Source of the DNA: Mucilaginibacter sp. CSA2-8R
GTDB taxonomy: Bacteria; Bacteroidota; Bacteroidia; Sphingobacteriales; Sphingobacteriaceae
Assembly: GCF_038806765.1 (NCBI RefSeq)
Contig: NZ_CP152389.1
Coordinates: 5,270,001-5,334,000 of the forward strand
Direction of reading: 5' to 3'
DNA: 64,000 nt
Part shown: positions 25,959 through 34,385 of the stretch, in pieces
Numbering within the stretch: the stretch's first letter is position 1
Layout: each line of letters opens with the position of its first letter
Position numbers and translations under genes: made by a program
The notes under the pieces: model-generated
Told to the model about the DNA's origin: nothing
What the model saw: the letters and a program-made list of their open reading frames with translations, nothing else
The model's database searches: none

Positions 25959-26768
25959 ATGAATGCCGCAAAACAGACTGCATTACCGCATATATTATAC
26001 TCATGCTACCATACACGCAGCCGCGAGGGCGAACAGTTTGTACCCGAGCATATTTTAAGTTTTCAAATTGCAGGTTCTGTCGCCATCAGCGACGGTGAAC
26101 AAAATTATCTTTTTAACGAGGGTGATATCCGGTTTCATCAGCGTAACCATTTGCTTAAATTCTCAAAACTTCCGCCGTCTGCCGGAGGCGAGTTCAAATC
26201 TTTATCTATTTATTTTGATCAGGATACATTACGTCAATTTAGTTATGAATATGATTATACAGCAAATAAGTTGCATATACACAAAGCCATAACTGTACTG
26301 CAGCACAACCCATTATATCAAAGCTTTCTGCACTCGCTTCAACCTTACGAACAATTATCAGGACATGCCTTCCATCAGGACCTTATTCAATTGAAAGTTA
26401 AAGAGGCCTTACTGATTTTGCTTAAAACTAATCCTGACCTTAAGGAGGTGCTGTTTGATTTTACTGACCCGGGTAAGATAGATTTAGAAGCCTTTATGAT
26501 CAAAAATTACAAGTTTAATGTGAGCCTGCCGCGCTTTGCCTATTTAACGGGCCGCAGCCTGGCAACCTTTAAGCGCGATTTTGAAAAGCTCTTTCACACT
26601 ACGCCCAGTAAGTGGCTGCAACAGCAACGCCTCAAAGAAGCCTATCATCTAATTAAAGAAAAAGGCCGGCGCCCTTCCGAAGTTTACCTGGAAGTAGGTT
26701 TTGAAGATTTGTCTCATTTTTCCTTTGTGTTTAAAAAGACGTATGGCATAGCCCCATCTTTATTGTGA
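25959..26768 (+). CDS. AraC family transcriptional regulator
   Basis: A 269-residue regulator with an N-terminal cupin-like sensing domain (about 25-130) and a C-terminal double helix-turn-helix (about 165-269). The DNA-binding part reads FAYLTGRSLATFKRDFEKLFHTTPSKWL and then PSEVYLEVGFEDLSHFSFVFKKTYGIAPS, the standard AraC signature. Its target and ligand are not evident. The preceding SDR gene is the nearest candidate target. Confidence 0.92.
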   Translation: MNAAKQTALPHILYSCYHTRSREGEQFVPEHILSFQIAGSVAISDGEQNYLFNEGDIRFHQRNHLLKFSKLPPSAGGEFKSLSIYFDQDTLRQFSYEYDYTANKLHIHKAITVLQHNPLYQSFLHSLQPYEQLSGHAFHQDLIQLKVKEALLILLKTNPDLKEVLFDFTDPGKIDLEAFMIKNYKFNVSLPRFAYLTGRSLATFKRDFEKLFHTTPSKWLQQQRLKEAYHLIKEKGRRPSEVYLEVGFEDLSHFSFVFKKTYGIAPSLL

Positions 26769-26825
26769 TATCAGGGCCTTAGTTATCATCAACCAACCGG
26801 CTATCAAAATACTTACCTTTACCGG

Positions 26826-27464
26826 ATGGAAATTTTAGATCCGCAACTGCAGCTTTACCTGGAAACGCACTGTGATCCGGAGCCTGAAGCATTAAAAAAA
26901 ATTAATCGCGAAACGCATTTAAAGCAGTTAAAACCTAATATGTTGTCGGGCCATTACCAGGGCCGCTTGCTAAGCATGCTGAGCAAACTGGTAAACCCAA
27001 AACTGATTTTGGAAATTGGTTCATTTACTGGTTATGCAACCATTTGCCTGGCCGAAGGACTAACCGAAGGCGGCAAAATACATACGATTGAAGTGAACCG
27101 CGAGCAGGAAGAAACCCTGCGCAGAAATTTTGAATTAGCTGGCTTTACCAACCGCATCGAACTGCATATAGGTGATGCTAAGCAAGTTATATTTGGATTT
27201 ACCGATAAACTTTTTGATATTTGTTTTATTGACGCAGATAAGAAGAGCAATTTGACTTATTTTGAGTTGATGATCGACAAAATACGGCCGGGAGGTTTAA
27301 TAATAATTGATAATGTTTTGTGGAAAGGTAAAGTGTACGGCGAAGCAACAGATGCCGATACCGAGCTTTTCAGAAAACTAAATGACGCCATTGCTGTTAA
27401 CACACAGGTTGAAAAACTCATACTGCCTGTGCGAGACGGAGTGCTCGTCATCAGAAAAAAGTAA
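26826..27464 (+). CDS. O-methyltransferase (family 3, COMT-like)
   Basis: A 212-residue SAM-dependent O-methyltransferase. Motif I is LEIGSFTGYATICLAEGL (about 61-78); the metal-site Asp residues are in DICFIDADKKSN (about 135-146) and IIDNVLWKG (about 160-168). This class methylates catechols or similar phenols with a divalent metal. The product acts in the cytoplasm; the substrate is unknown. The next gene begins 3 bases after the stop, so the two are co-transcribed although their functions seem unrelated. Confidence 0.92.
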   Translation: MEILDPQLQLYLETHCDPEPEALKKINRETHLKQLKPNMLSGHYQGRLLSMLSKLVNPKLILEIGSFTGYATICLAEGLTEGGKIHTIEVNREQEETLRRNFELAGFTNRIELHIGDAKQVIFGFTDKLFDICFIDADKKSNLTYFELMIDKIRPGGLIIIDNVLWKGKVYGEATDADTELFRKLNDAIAVNTQVEKLILPVRDGVLVIRKK

Positions 27465-27467
27465 ATT

Positions 27468-27998
27468 ATGAAGAAAATCTTACTGTTTGCATGTTTGCTA
27501 ACTTCCACCTTTGCTGCTTCAGCACAAACAAACAACGCTTCAGAATCATACATTGATAAGTTCAAAAGTAATGCCATTCGCATTATGCACGAGAGCGGAG
27601 TGCCTGCCAGCATCATTTTAGCGATCGCTATGCACGAATCGGCCAGCGGAAACAGCAAATTAGCACGTACCCAAAACAATCACTTCGGGATGAAAGGCAA
27701 AAGCCCGGTATCTTATTCAGGACAAAAGCGTACACATTCCTCCTATAAACAATACGATTCCGCCTCAGATTCTTTTCAGGATTTCGCCCGCATCATGACT
27801 GAGCGTAAGCAGTTTAGTCATTTAGCTCAAAGCCTTAGCCATTACGATTATAAAAGCTGGGTAAGAGGCATTCAGCACAGTGGTTACGCCAGCAGCCGTG
27901 CCTGGGGCAATCAGGTTTTAGGCCTTATCCGCAAATACGAATTGCATGCTTATGATGAGCAGCCCGACTCGGTAAAAGCAGAACCAAAACGTAATTAA
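27468..27998 (+). CDS. Secreted glucosaminidase-domain protein
   Basis: A 176-residue N-acetylglucosaminidase-domain protein (FlgJ/LytG type). The signal peptide is MKKILLFACLLTSTFAASAQ. The catalytic region is ILAIAMHESASGNSKLARTQNNHFGMKGK, with the acidic residue in MHES, and the repeat-like FARIMTERKQFSHL and GIQHSGYASSRAWG follow. It should cleave glycan strands in the periplasm. It lacks the LysM domain of its paralogue encoded about 100 bases downstream. Confidence 0.9.
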   Translation: MKKILLFACLLTSTFAASAQTNNASESYIDKFKSNAIRIMHESGVPASIILAIAMHESASGNSKLARTQNNHFGMKGKSPVSYSGQKRTHSSYKQYDSASDSFQDFARIMTERKQFSHLAQSLSHYDYKSWVRGIQHSGYASSRAWGNQVLGLIRKYELHAYDEQPDSVKAEPKRN

Positions 27999-28046
27999 TC
28001 CGACGGGCATCCTGCCAAAATAACACTGTGATAAAGTAAGCTTTTA

Positions 28047-28068
28047 CATTGCTTCCTAAAAAGCAATG
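28047..28068. repeat. 8-bp inverted repeat before the second glucosaminidase gene
   Basis: CATTGCTT-N6-AAGCAATG, followed by CTTTAATTTTAT. It could end the upstream transcript, or act as an operator because it overlaps the spacer of the candidate promoter 28049-28079. Confidence 0.5.
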
Positions 28069-28079
28069 CTTTAATTTTA
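28049..28079 (+). promoter_or_regulatory. Candidate promoter of the LysM glucosaminidase gene
   Basis: TTG (28049-28051), a 20-base spacer and TAATTTTA (28072-28079), one base from TAnnTTTG. The GTG start is 19 bases further on. Confidence 0.4.
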
Positions 28080-28098
28080 TAGCCTTAAAATTTTACTC

Positions 28099-28935
28099 GT
28101 GTTAAAAAATAAAGGTTACTGGCTTTTGTTGGTTGTAGTGCTGTCATCATGTGCTGCCCGTAAAAAAGTATTAAGCCCTACTGATGTAGCGCACGAAAAC
28201 AACAAGCGCATACAAAATGAAAACCGGCAGACTATTGGTGCCTATTCTGCCTACACGGTAAACTCTTACATTGACCGGTTTAAAGACATTGCTGTAAAAG
28301 AAATGAACCTTTACGGTATTCCGGCCAGTATTACACTGGCACAGGGACTATTTGAATCAGGCTTTGGCAATGGCGAACTGGCCAAAGTAGCTAATAACCA
28401 TTTTGGTATCAAATGCACCTCTGACTGGAAAGGCCGGAGTTATTTTAAAGATGATGACAATTTGAATGATTGCTTTAGAGTATACAATAATCCCGAAGAC
28501 TCGTACCGCGATCATTCAGAATTTTTAAAACGTAAACGGTACGCCCGGTTGTTTGAACTGGATAAAAATGATTATGTAGGCTGGGCCTATGGTTTAAAAG
28601 AAGCCGGCTACGCCACCAACCCTAAGTATCCCCAATTACTCATCAACACTATTCAAAAATATCACCTCGACCAGTATGACCGCCCGGAAGGTGAAATTCA
28701 GAAGATAAAACGCGAAGACCGTGTGCTGAGCCAGATTAACCAAAATATTGGCAAGGCCGTTAAAGACTCGATTATTAAGGCTACTCCTAACCATCAACTT
28801 TACACCGTTGTTACCGGCGATACACTATATTCGGTATCGCGGCGTTTTGGCCTTACGGTTGACGAACTAAGAGCGCTGAACAACTTGCCGGATAACAGTA
28901 TCAAAATCGGTCAGCAAATAATAGTGAGCAAATAG
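28099..28935 (+). CDS. Lipoprotein glucosaminidase with C-terminal LysM
   Basis: A 278-residue lipoprotein: the signal MLKNKGYWLLLVVVLSSC has lipobox LSSC (Cys18). The glucosaminidase domain (about 50-195) has ITLAQGLFESGFGNGELAKV and NNHFGIKC. The LysM domain is at about 232-278 (YTVVTGDTLYSVSRRFGLTVDELRALNNL). The architecture fits a peptidoglycan glucosaminidase tethered to the outer membrane and binding the wall through LysM. The start is GTG, with no ATG in a better position. It is a paralogue of the gene at 27468. Confidence 0.92.
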   Translation: MLKNKGYWLLLVVVLSSCAARKKVLSPTDVAHENNKRIQNENRQTIGAYSAYTVNSYIDRFKDIAVKEMNLYGIPASITLAQGLFESGFGNGELAKVANNHFGIKCTSDWKGRSYFKDDDNLNDCFRVYNNPEDSYRDHSEFLKRKRYARLFELDKNDYVGWAYGLKEAGYATNPKYPQLLINTIQKYHLDQYDRPEGEIQKIKREDRVLSQINQNIGKAVKDSIIKATPNHQLYTVVTGDTLYSVSRRFGLTVDELRALNNLPDNSIKIGQQIIVSK

Positions 28936-29017
28936 TTTTAACCATTAGGTTAAACCCTAACTGTTAAAAACAGTTAAATTATTCAACAATCTTATTTAAA
29001 TAGGGTAATTCTGCATC

Positions 29018-29755
29018 GTGAAATTAGGTTTTCTGATTGTTTTTTGGCTGATGGCAACGGTTGCATTTGCACAAGAAAAAACTGTGCAGGGCCTGGTGTT
29101 TGATAAAACCACAAAAGAACGTATAGCCCGGGTAAATCTGCGCAATTTGCGTAGTGGCCAGTCAGTTTATAACAACCTTAAAGCAGAATTTAAAATCAAT
29201 ATTAAAGTTGGTGACGCCTTGGTGGTAAGTAAATTCGGCTATTTTACAGACACCCTCAAAGTACAGAATTATAATGATTTGGCTGTTTATTTAAAAGCCA
29301 GCAGTATTGTACTTAAAGAAGTTAATGTACGCGATACGGTGCTTTCGGCAAAAAAGAAACTGGAGCAAACGCAGCGCGAATACAGCAAAATATACGGCTC
29401 CCTTAATCATCGCGACTTATTGAGCATATCGCCTGGCGCAGGAGCCGGAATCAGCATTGATGCCATCTGGAACATGATTAGTAAAAGCGGGCGCAATGCC
29501 GAACATCTGAGGCAAATTATTGAGCAGGATTACCGCACCAATGTAGTTGATCAGCGTTTTAACAAAACATTGGTGCAACAGGTTACTGGTTTTAAAGACC
29601 CTCAGCTTACCAGTTTTATGACGCGCTACCGCCCGAGTTATTATCTGGTTACTACAGCAAGCGATTATGAGTTTGTTACTTACATCAAATCAAACATAAA
29701 GCGCTTTATGCGTAACCCTAATGTGAGGGCGTTACCGCAGCTACAACCAGAATAA
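29018..29755 (+). CDS. Carboxypeptidase-regulatory-like domain protein
   Basis: A 245-residue exported protein. The signal peptide is MKLGFLIVFWLMATVAFAQ (GTG start). A CarboxypepD-regulatory/CNA-B-like beta-sandwich follows at about 22-105 (KTVQGLVFDKTTKERIARVNL, then VVSKFGYFTDTL), as found at the N-terminus of TonB-dependent receptors, but here with no plug or barrel. The rest (about 105-245) is mostly helical with no domain I recognise. It is one base upstream of the small HExxH gene and so almost certainly coupled to it. Confidence 0.75.
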   Translation: MKLGFLIVFWLMATVAFAQEKTVQGLVFDKTTKERIARVNLRNLRSGQSVYNNLKAEFKINIKVGDALVVSKFGYFTDTLKVQNYNDLAVYLKASSIVLKEVNVRDTVLSAKKKLEQTQREYSKIYGSLNHRDLLSISPGAGAGISIDAIWNMISKSGRNAEHLRQIIEQDYRTNVVDQRFNKTLVQQVTGFKDPQLTSFMTRYRPSYYLVTTASDYEFVTYIKSNIKRFMRNPNVRALPQLQPE

Positions 29756-29756
29756 A

Positions 29757-30083
29757 ATGAAGTATCTAGTTATTACAGCTCCATTTTTGAAGGTTGACGG
29801 CATGGCGTTGTTTCCATTCATCCTGGTGAAACGCCAAAGTATGAAGCAGGACCAGGTACTTATCAGGCACGAAACCATACACCTGAGGCAGGCAGCAGAG
29901 ATGCTGGTCATACCTTTTTATGTACTTTATCTGGTAAATTACATCATTAACCGTTTTAAGTATAATAACCACCACCAGGCTTACATGCAAATAGTTTTTG
30001 AGCGCGAGGCTTACCAGCACGAAAAAAACGTTAACTACCTGCAAACACGCAAGTTGTACGCATGGATGAGCTACTTAAAATAA
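29757..30083 (+). CDS. Small membrane-associated HExxH protein
   Basis: A 108-residue protein with a zinc-peptidase-like motif HETIH (His38-Glu39, His42) in VLIRHETIHLRQAAEML. A hydrophobic helix follows (about 49-65, MLVIPFYVLYLVNYII), then FEREAY (81-86), whose Glu82 or Glu84 could be a third metal ligand as in gluzincins. I do not know a characterised family for it; similar small proteins in Bacteroidota are annotated as hypothetical. It starts one base after the preceding gene. Activity is an inference from the motif only. Confidence 0.7.
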   Translation: MKYLVITAPFLKVDGMALFPFILVKRQSMKQDQVLIRHETIHLRQAAEMLVIPFYVLYLVNYIINRFKYNNHHQAYMQIVFEREAYQHEKNVNYLQTRKLYAWMSYLK

Positions 30084-30152
30084 GGTTATGAGTATTTAAT
30101 TAAAGATTGAATTTTTAAAGCAAGTTCATTTTCGTTTTATTTGCTGATAAAT

Positions 30153-31235
30153 ATGTTGCGAACGATATTAGGGATATTTCTGGCATTTATATTTTGCACT
30201 TCGGTAGCTGAGGCTCAACAAACAGATAGTTTGAAACGCGTTACCGATAGCCTGCTCCGTGTACAAAATATTCGCCTAGCTGACAGCTTGCGCCGTGCCG
30301 ACAGCATCCGCCGCGAAAATATTAAAATAGACACTAACCTGCTTAATAGCTACCGGCTGGGTACGCCCCGTAATGCTTTACCGCAACGCCTGCGCCCTGT
30401 ACAAATTGCACCCGAGCTCATCCCTATAACCATGCTCGATTATAAGGTAAGTTACTGGCATAAAACGGTCACCTTAGGTTTTAATTTTAATCAATCAGGT
30501 TTTAGTAATAACTGGGCCGGTGGCGGTGTTAACTCTTTTGCCCTGGGTGGTAACCTCGATTTTAAATTAGAGTATAACAAACAACCGTTTGTCTACACTA
30601 CACAGCTTATTTTATTATACGGCCGCTCTAAAAACCGCAGCCAGCTTTCGCGCAAAACCAACGACCGCATTTTTTGGGATAATAAATTAGCTACACAGTT
30701 ATCTAAAAGCTGGTTCTTTTACGGCTCGTTGAGCTTTGAATCGCAGTTTGATAAAGGTTTTAATTACGATGCTAATCGCGGCCCGTTACTGATCTCAAAT
30801 TTTATGTCGCCGGGCTATGTCACCGAGTCGTTGGGTTTTGAGTATAAGCCAAATTCTTACTTCGATTTACGTATAGGTACAGGTACAGCACGCCAAACCT
30901 TTGTGTTGGATACTACCATTTATCGTAACCTGTCGGGCAATTACGGTGTAACGCCGGGCCGTACGTTTAAAAACGAGCTGGCATTTCAGGCTACTGCTTT
31001 GTTTGACAAAGACATTATGCAAAACCTGCATTTAACTACCCGTTATAACATATTCGTCCCCTATGGCAGGTCGCTGCAAAACGTCGACCATCGCCTGGAT
31101 TTAACTTTAGCTGCACGTGTTAACCGTTTAATTGCAGTAACTATTACAGGTGTGGCTCTGTTTGATAAGGACACCTCACCGTCTATACAGGGCAACGAAA
31201 ACCTTACATTGGGTGTAATTTATAAATTCCCGTAA
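30153..31235 (+). CDS. DUF3078 protein, probable outer-membrane beta-barrel
   Basis: A 360-residue protein with a signal peptide ending at SVAEAQ and a DUF3078 region over about 95-360 (VTLGFNFNQSGFSNNWAGGG and NRSQLSRKTNDRIFWDNKLATQLSK). Alternating hydrophobic strands and a C-terminal aromatic-ended strand (LGVIYKFP) fit an outer-membrane barrel. The function is unknown. The start is set at the ATG at 30153; a TTG 12 bases upstream is in frame but less likely. A charged RRADSIRRE segment lies between signal and domain. Confidence 0.85.
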   Translation: MLRTILGIFLAFIFCTSVAEAQQTDSLKRVTDSLLRVQNIRLADSLRRADSIRRENIKIDTNLLNSYRLGTPRNALPQRLRPVQIAPELIPITMLDYKVSYWHKTVTLGFNFNQSGFSNNWAGGGVNSFALGGNLDFKLEYNKQPFVYTTQLILLYGRSKNRSQLSRKTNDRIFWDNKLATQLSKSWFFYGSLSFESQFDKGFNYDANRGPLLISNFMSPGYVTESLGFEYKPNSYFDLRIGTGTARQTFVLDTTIYRNLSGNYGVTPGRTFKNELAFQATALFDKDIMQNLHLTTRYNIFVPYGRSLQNVDHRLDLTLAARVNRLIAVTITGVALFDKDTSPSIQGNENLTLGVIYKFP

Positions 31236-31251
31236 GCAATAATCGTGTTGT

Positions 31252-31572
31252 TTAGTGGTTTGGCCTTACCACAACCGGAGGCGACTCAGGGCGTGGCGCA
31301 AAACCAGGTGCTTTTTGTACCAATAAATACGGCTTGTTATCTTTATCCAACTTTTTATCCACTTTGTAATCGCCTGTTTTAGTAAGCGCAATCATTTGAT
31401 TGAATGTCAGGATTTTTCCGCTTTCGTCTTTGATAACCGGATTTGCGCCAATGGTTGAATGAATAGTATCTTTTTTAATGGGAGATTTTGATTGTGCCGT
31501 TGCAGCAAAAGATATTGCTGTAAGTATACAAGCTATTGCCGTGCTTTTACACTTGTGTTGGTATACTTTCAT
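31252..31572 (-). CDS. Small exported protein of unknown function
   Basis: A 106-residue protein with a signal peptide (ILTAISFAATAQ) and a short basic, Pro-rich C-terminus. No domain is recognised. It is convergent with the DUF3078 gene (16 bases apart) and divergent from ffh. The coding call rests on the good signal peptide and the coherent length. Confidence 0.6.
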   Translation of the reverse strand: MKVYQHKCKSTAIACILTAISFAATAQSKSPIKKDTIHSTIGANPVIKDESGKILTFNQMIALTKTGDYKVDKKLDKDNKPYLLVQKAPGFAPRPESPPVVVRPNH

Positions 31573-31756
31573 AAACTTAATTTAAATTTTTATAAAGTAA
31601 AAGCAAGATACCATTTACTTATGACAAATAACTAATTATTTAGTTATAAAATGTACTTGTTTTAATTTTAACCCACTTTGTTACCAAAGTATCACTGGTC
31701 AAATCTCAAACCCTCGTTCTCTGCAACTTACAAACACAACATACCGCAAAAATTAA

Positions 31757-31764
31757 TACCTTTG
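31757..31764 (+). promoter_or_regulatory. -7 element of the ffh promoter
   Basis: TACCTTTG fits TAnnTTTG and ends 29 bases before the ffh ATG. No obvious -33 TTG is visible. Confidence 0.45.
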
Positions 31765-31793
31765 TAACCTCAAATTAAAGCATTAGAAAAAGC

Positions 31794-33122
31794 ATGTTTG
31801 AAAATCTTTCCGATAAGCTCGACAGGGCGTTTAAAGTTCTGAAAGGACAAGGAACTATTACTGAAATTAACGTGGCCGAAACCATGAAGGAAATTAGAAA
31901 AGCCTTACTGGACGCCGACGTAAACTATAAAACCGCTAAAGCCTTTACCGATGAGGTAAGGCAAAAAGCATTAGGCGAAAACGTGTTGACCACAATTTCG
32001 CCAGGCCAGTTGCTCACCAAAATCATGAATGATGAGCTAACGGCCCTAATGGGTGGCACTACTGCCGAAATTACTTTTCCAGCTACGCCAACCGTCATCT
32101 TAATTGCAGGTTTAAACGGTGCCGGTAAAACTACTTTTAGTGGTAAGCTGGCTAACTTTTTAAAAACGCAGAAAAATAAGAAGCCATTACTGGTAGCTGA
32201 TGATATTTACCGCCCTGCAGCAATTACGCAGTTACAGGTATTGGGCGAGCAAATAGGCATCCCGGTTTATGCTAACCTAGAATCGAAAGACCCGGTAGCT
32301 ATTGCCCTTGAGGGTATTGCCCAGGCTAAACAAAATGGAAACAATGTAGTTATTATTGACACCGCCGGCCGTTTAGCTATTGATGAGGCCATGATGCGGG
32401 AGATTGAGCAGGTTAAAGCTGCCGTTAACCCGCACGAGATTTTGTTTGTGGTGGATGCCATGACCGGTCAGGATGCGGTAAATACGGCCAAGGTGTTTAA
32501 TGATCGCCTTGACTTTACCGGTGCGGTACTAACCAAACTGGATGGTGATACCCGCGGTGGTGCAGCGCTATCTATTAAATCGGTAGTTAACAAGCCTATC
32601 AAGTTTATTGGTACGGGCGAAAAGATGGAAGCGCTGGACGTTTTCCATCCCGACCGTATGGCTTCGCGTATATTGGGCATGGGCGACGTGATCTCATTAG
32701 TAGAGCGTGCTCAGCAGCAGTTTGACGAAAAACAAGCCGCCGAACTCCAAAAGAAGATTCGCAAAAATAAATTTGACTTTACCGACTTTTACAGCCAGAT
32801 ACAGCAGATCAAAAAAATGGGTAACATGAAAGATCTGATGGGCATGATACCAGGTGTAGGCAAAATGATGAAAGACGTGGAAATTGGCGATGATGCATTT
32901 AAAGCTATCGAAGCGATTATTCAATCCATGACTCCTTTCGAAAAAGCTAACCCCGACAGCATTAACCAAAGCCGCCGGGCACGTATTGCTACTGGCTCAG
33001 GCACCGATATTCAGGAAGTAAACCGCCTGATTAAGCAGTTTGAAGATATGCGTAAAATTATGAAGCAGGTAAGTAACCCTGCCGCTATGGCCAACATGAT
33101 GCGCAAAATGCCGAAAATGTAA
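31794..33122 (+). CDS. ffh: Signal recognition particle protein Ffh
   Basis: SRP54 GTPase of 442 residues that binds 4.5S RNA and nascent membrane-protein signal sequences. The N-domain covers about 1-90. The G domain has G1 GLNGAGKTTFSGKLA (about 104-118), DTAGRL, TKLDGDTRGG and the closing loop GTGEKMEALDVFHPDRMASRILGMGD. The Met-rich M domain runs from about 320 to the end (ANMMRKMPKM). A hairpin terminator follows at 33167-33201. Confidence 0.97.
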   Translation: MFENLSDKLDRAFKVLKGQGTITEINVAETMKEIRKALLDADVNYKTAKAFTDEVRQKALGENVLTTISPGQLLTKIMNDELTALMGGTTAEITFPATPTVILIAGLNGAGKTTFSGKLANFLKTQKNKKPLLVADDIYRPAAITQLQVLGEQIGIPVYANLESKDPVAIALEGIAQAKQNGNNVVIIDTAGRLAIDEAMMREIEQVKAAVNPHEILFVVDAMTGQDAVNTAKVFNDRLDFTGAVLTKLDGDTRGGAALSIKSVVNKPIKFIGTGEKMEALDVFHPDRMASRILGMGDVISLVERAQQQFDEKQAAELQKKIRKNKFDFTDFYSQIQQIKKMGNMKDLMGMIPGVGKMMKDVEIGDDAFKAIEAIIQSMTPFEKANPDSINQSRRARIATGSGTDIQEVNRLIKQFEDMRKIMKQVSNPAAMANMMRKMPKM

Positions 33123-33166
33123 GTTTTAGGTTATAAAATATAGCGTCAGGAATACAGACTAAAATT

Positions 33167-33201
33167 AAACCGCCATGCTGAATTAATTAGCATGGCGGTT
33201 T
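33167..33201 (+). terminator. Terminator after ffh
   Basis: 13-bp stem AAACCGCCATGCT / AGCATGGCGGTTT with a 9-base loop, followed by GCTTTTAT. The rest of 33202-33378 is A/T-rich with no further structure that I can see. Confidence 0.8.
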
Positions 33202-33378
33202 GCTTTTATACCAAGTGTTATACAAGACTATAAGTAAAGACCTACAGATAATTCTTAACTAGTATAATTATTTATCAAAATTTATTTCCAAAAACAAATA
33301 ACAAAATTTAATATTGTATAAAATAAAAATAGCCAAATAAACAACGGCAAAGGTAGTACCAATTTAAACTTTACAGCT

Positions 33379-33762
33379 ATGACTACTCAATATCAACATG
33401 CTTATATAGCATTACACCGGTGGATCATCAAAAATTTTGGCGGTGGTAAAATTCCTCAACCTAAATCACTGTTTAATACCAGCTTTTTATTAATCATACT
33501 ATTAACGGGCGTATTGTTAACGGCTCAATTTATGGCCAAATCGCACTTGGTGCACATGAATCTTACGCTGGCTACCTGCATATTGGTAGGCATGGTATTT
33601 TTTACCCTGCTCAATTATTATGTGTTGCTTAACAACAAATGGATGGCATCTGTTAACAACCGCCTGGCTTTATTAAGCCGCCGCAATAAAAATATATGGT
33701 CGGTAGTATTGCTGATTAATGTAATTGCCATTTGTATTTTGTCTGTAGCATTAGGCAGATAA
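33379..33762 (+). CDS. Small membrane protein of unknown function
   Basis: A 127-residue protein with three predicted transmembrane helices (about 34-52, 60-84 and 104-124), and a basic loop NRLALLSRRNKN between helices 2 and 3. The first 30 residues are soluble. There is no recognised family. It stands alone between the ffh terminator and the GlcG-like gene. Confidence 0.6.
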   Translation: MTTQYQHAYIALHRWIIKNFGGGKIPQPKSLFNTSFLLIILLTGVLLTAQFMAKSHLVHMNLTLATCILVGMVFFTLLNYYVLLNNKWMASVNNRLALLSRRNKNIWSVVLLINVIAICILSVALGR

Positions 33763-33825
33763 ACTGCATTTGGTAAAACACTCTATGTAGTGGCTTGTCT
33801 GTTAGTGTAATAAAAACTATTAAAC

Positions 33826-34227
33826 ATGGATGTTACATTAAAACAGGCAGAAGCCATTAGCAGTGCTGCGAAACAAAAAGCTAAAGAAATTGGTGTGCCG
33901 ATGAATATTGCTATTGTAGATGCAGGCGCAAACCTGAAAGCTTTTCACCGTATGGAGAATGCTTGGTTGGGCTCTATCGACATTGCTATAAAAAAAGCTA
34001 AAACCGCCCGCTACTTTGATATGGAAACCGGCAAGCTCGGACAGCTATCACAACCTGGCGGAGCACTATACCAAATTGAGGTATCAAACGGCGGGTTAAT
34101 TACCTTTCCAGGTGGGATACCGATCAAAAACTCTGCGGGCGAGATTATAGGTGCCATCGGTGTGTCTGGCGGTTCGGTTGAGCAAGACCATGAGGTAGCT
34201 TTAGCCGGTTTAGCAGTATCTTTTTAA
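33826..34227 (+). CDS. GlcG/HbpS family protein (heme-binding-like)
   Basis: A 133-residue single-domain protein of the GlcG/HbpS (PduO C-terminal-like) family. Typical elements are MNIAIVDAGANLKAFHRMENAWLGSIDIAIKKAKTA near the N-terminus and GGIPIK...GEIIGAIGVSGGSVEQDHEVA near the C-terminus. HbpS binds heme in Streptomyces, but many family members have no known ligand. There is no signal peptide. A hairpin terminator follows. Confidence 0.9.
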   Translation: MDVTLKQAEAISSAAKQKAKEIGVPMNIAIVDAGANLKAFHRMENAWLGSIDIAIKKAKTARYFDMETGKLGQLSQPGGALYQIEVSNGGLITFPGGIPIKNSAGEIIGAIGVSGGSVEQDHEVALAGLAVSF

Positions 34228-34250
34228 GTGATAGCAACGGATACAATTGG

Positions 34251-34301
34251 GGCGTATAGATGATCATGGTATAGCGTACCCTGTTCATCAATACGCCTTT
34301 T
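34251..34301 (+). terminator. Terminator after the GlcG-like gene
   Basis: Long hairpin: GGCGTATAGATGA (34251-34263) with TCATCAATACGCC (34285-34297), one internal A-A mismatch, with a small inner stem GGTA/TACC in the loop, followed by TTTTT. Confidence 0.7.
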
Positions 34302-34385
34302 TGGTTAAGACTTATACTTCTTGGCTTTCTTGATAAGCCGCAATCAGCCACAATGCATTAATAGCAATTTCCTTAATTAACACTC

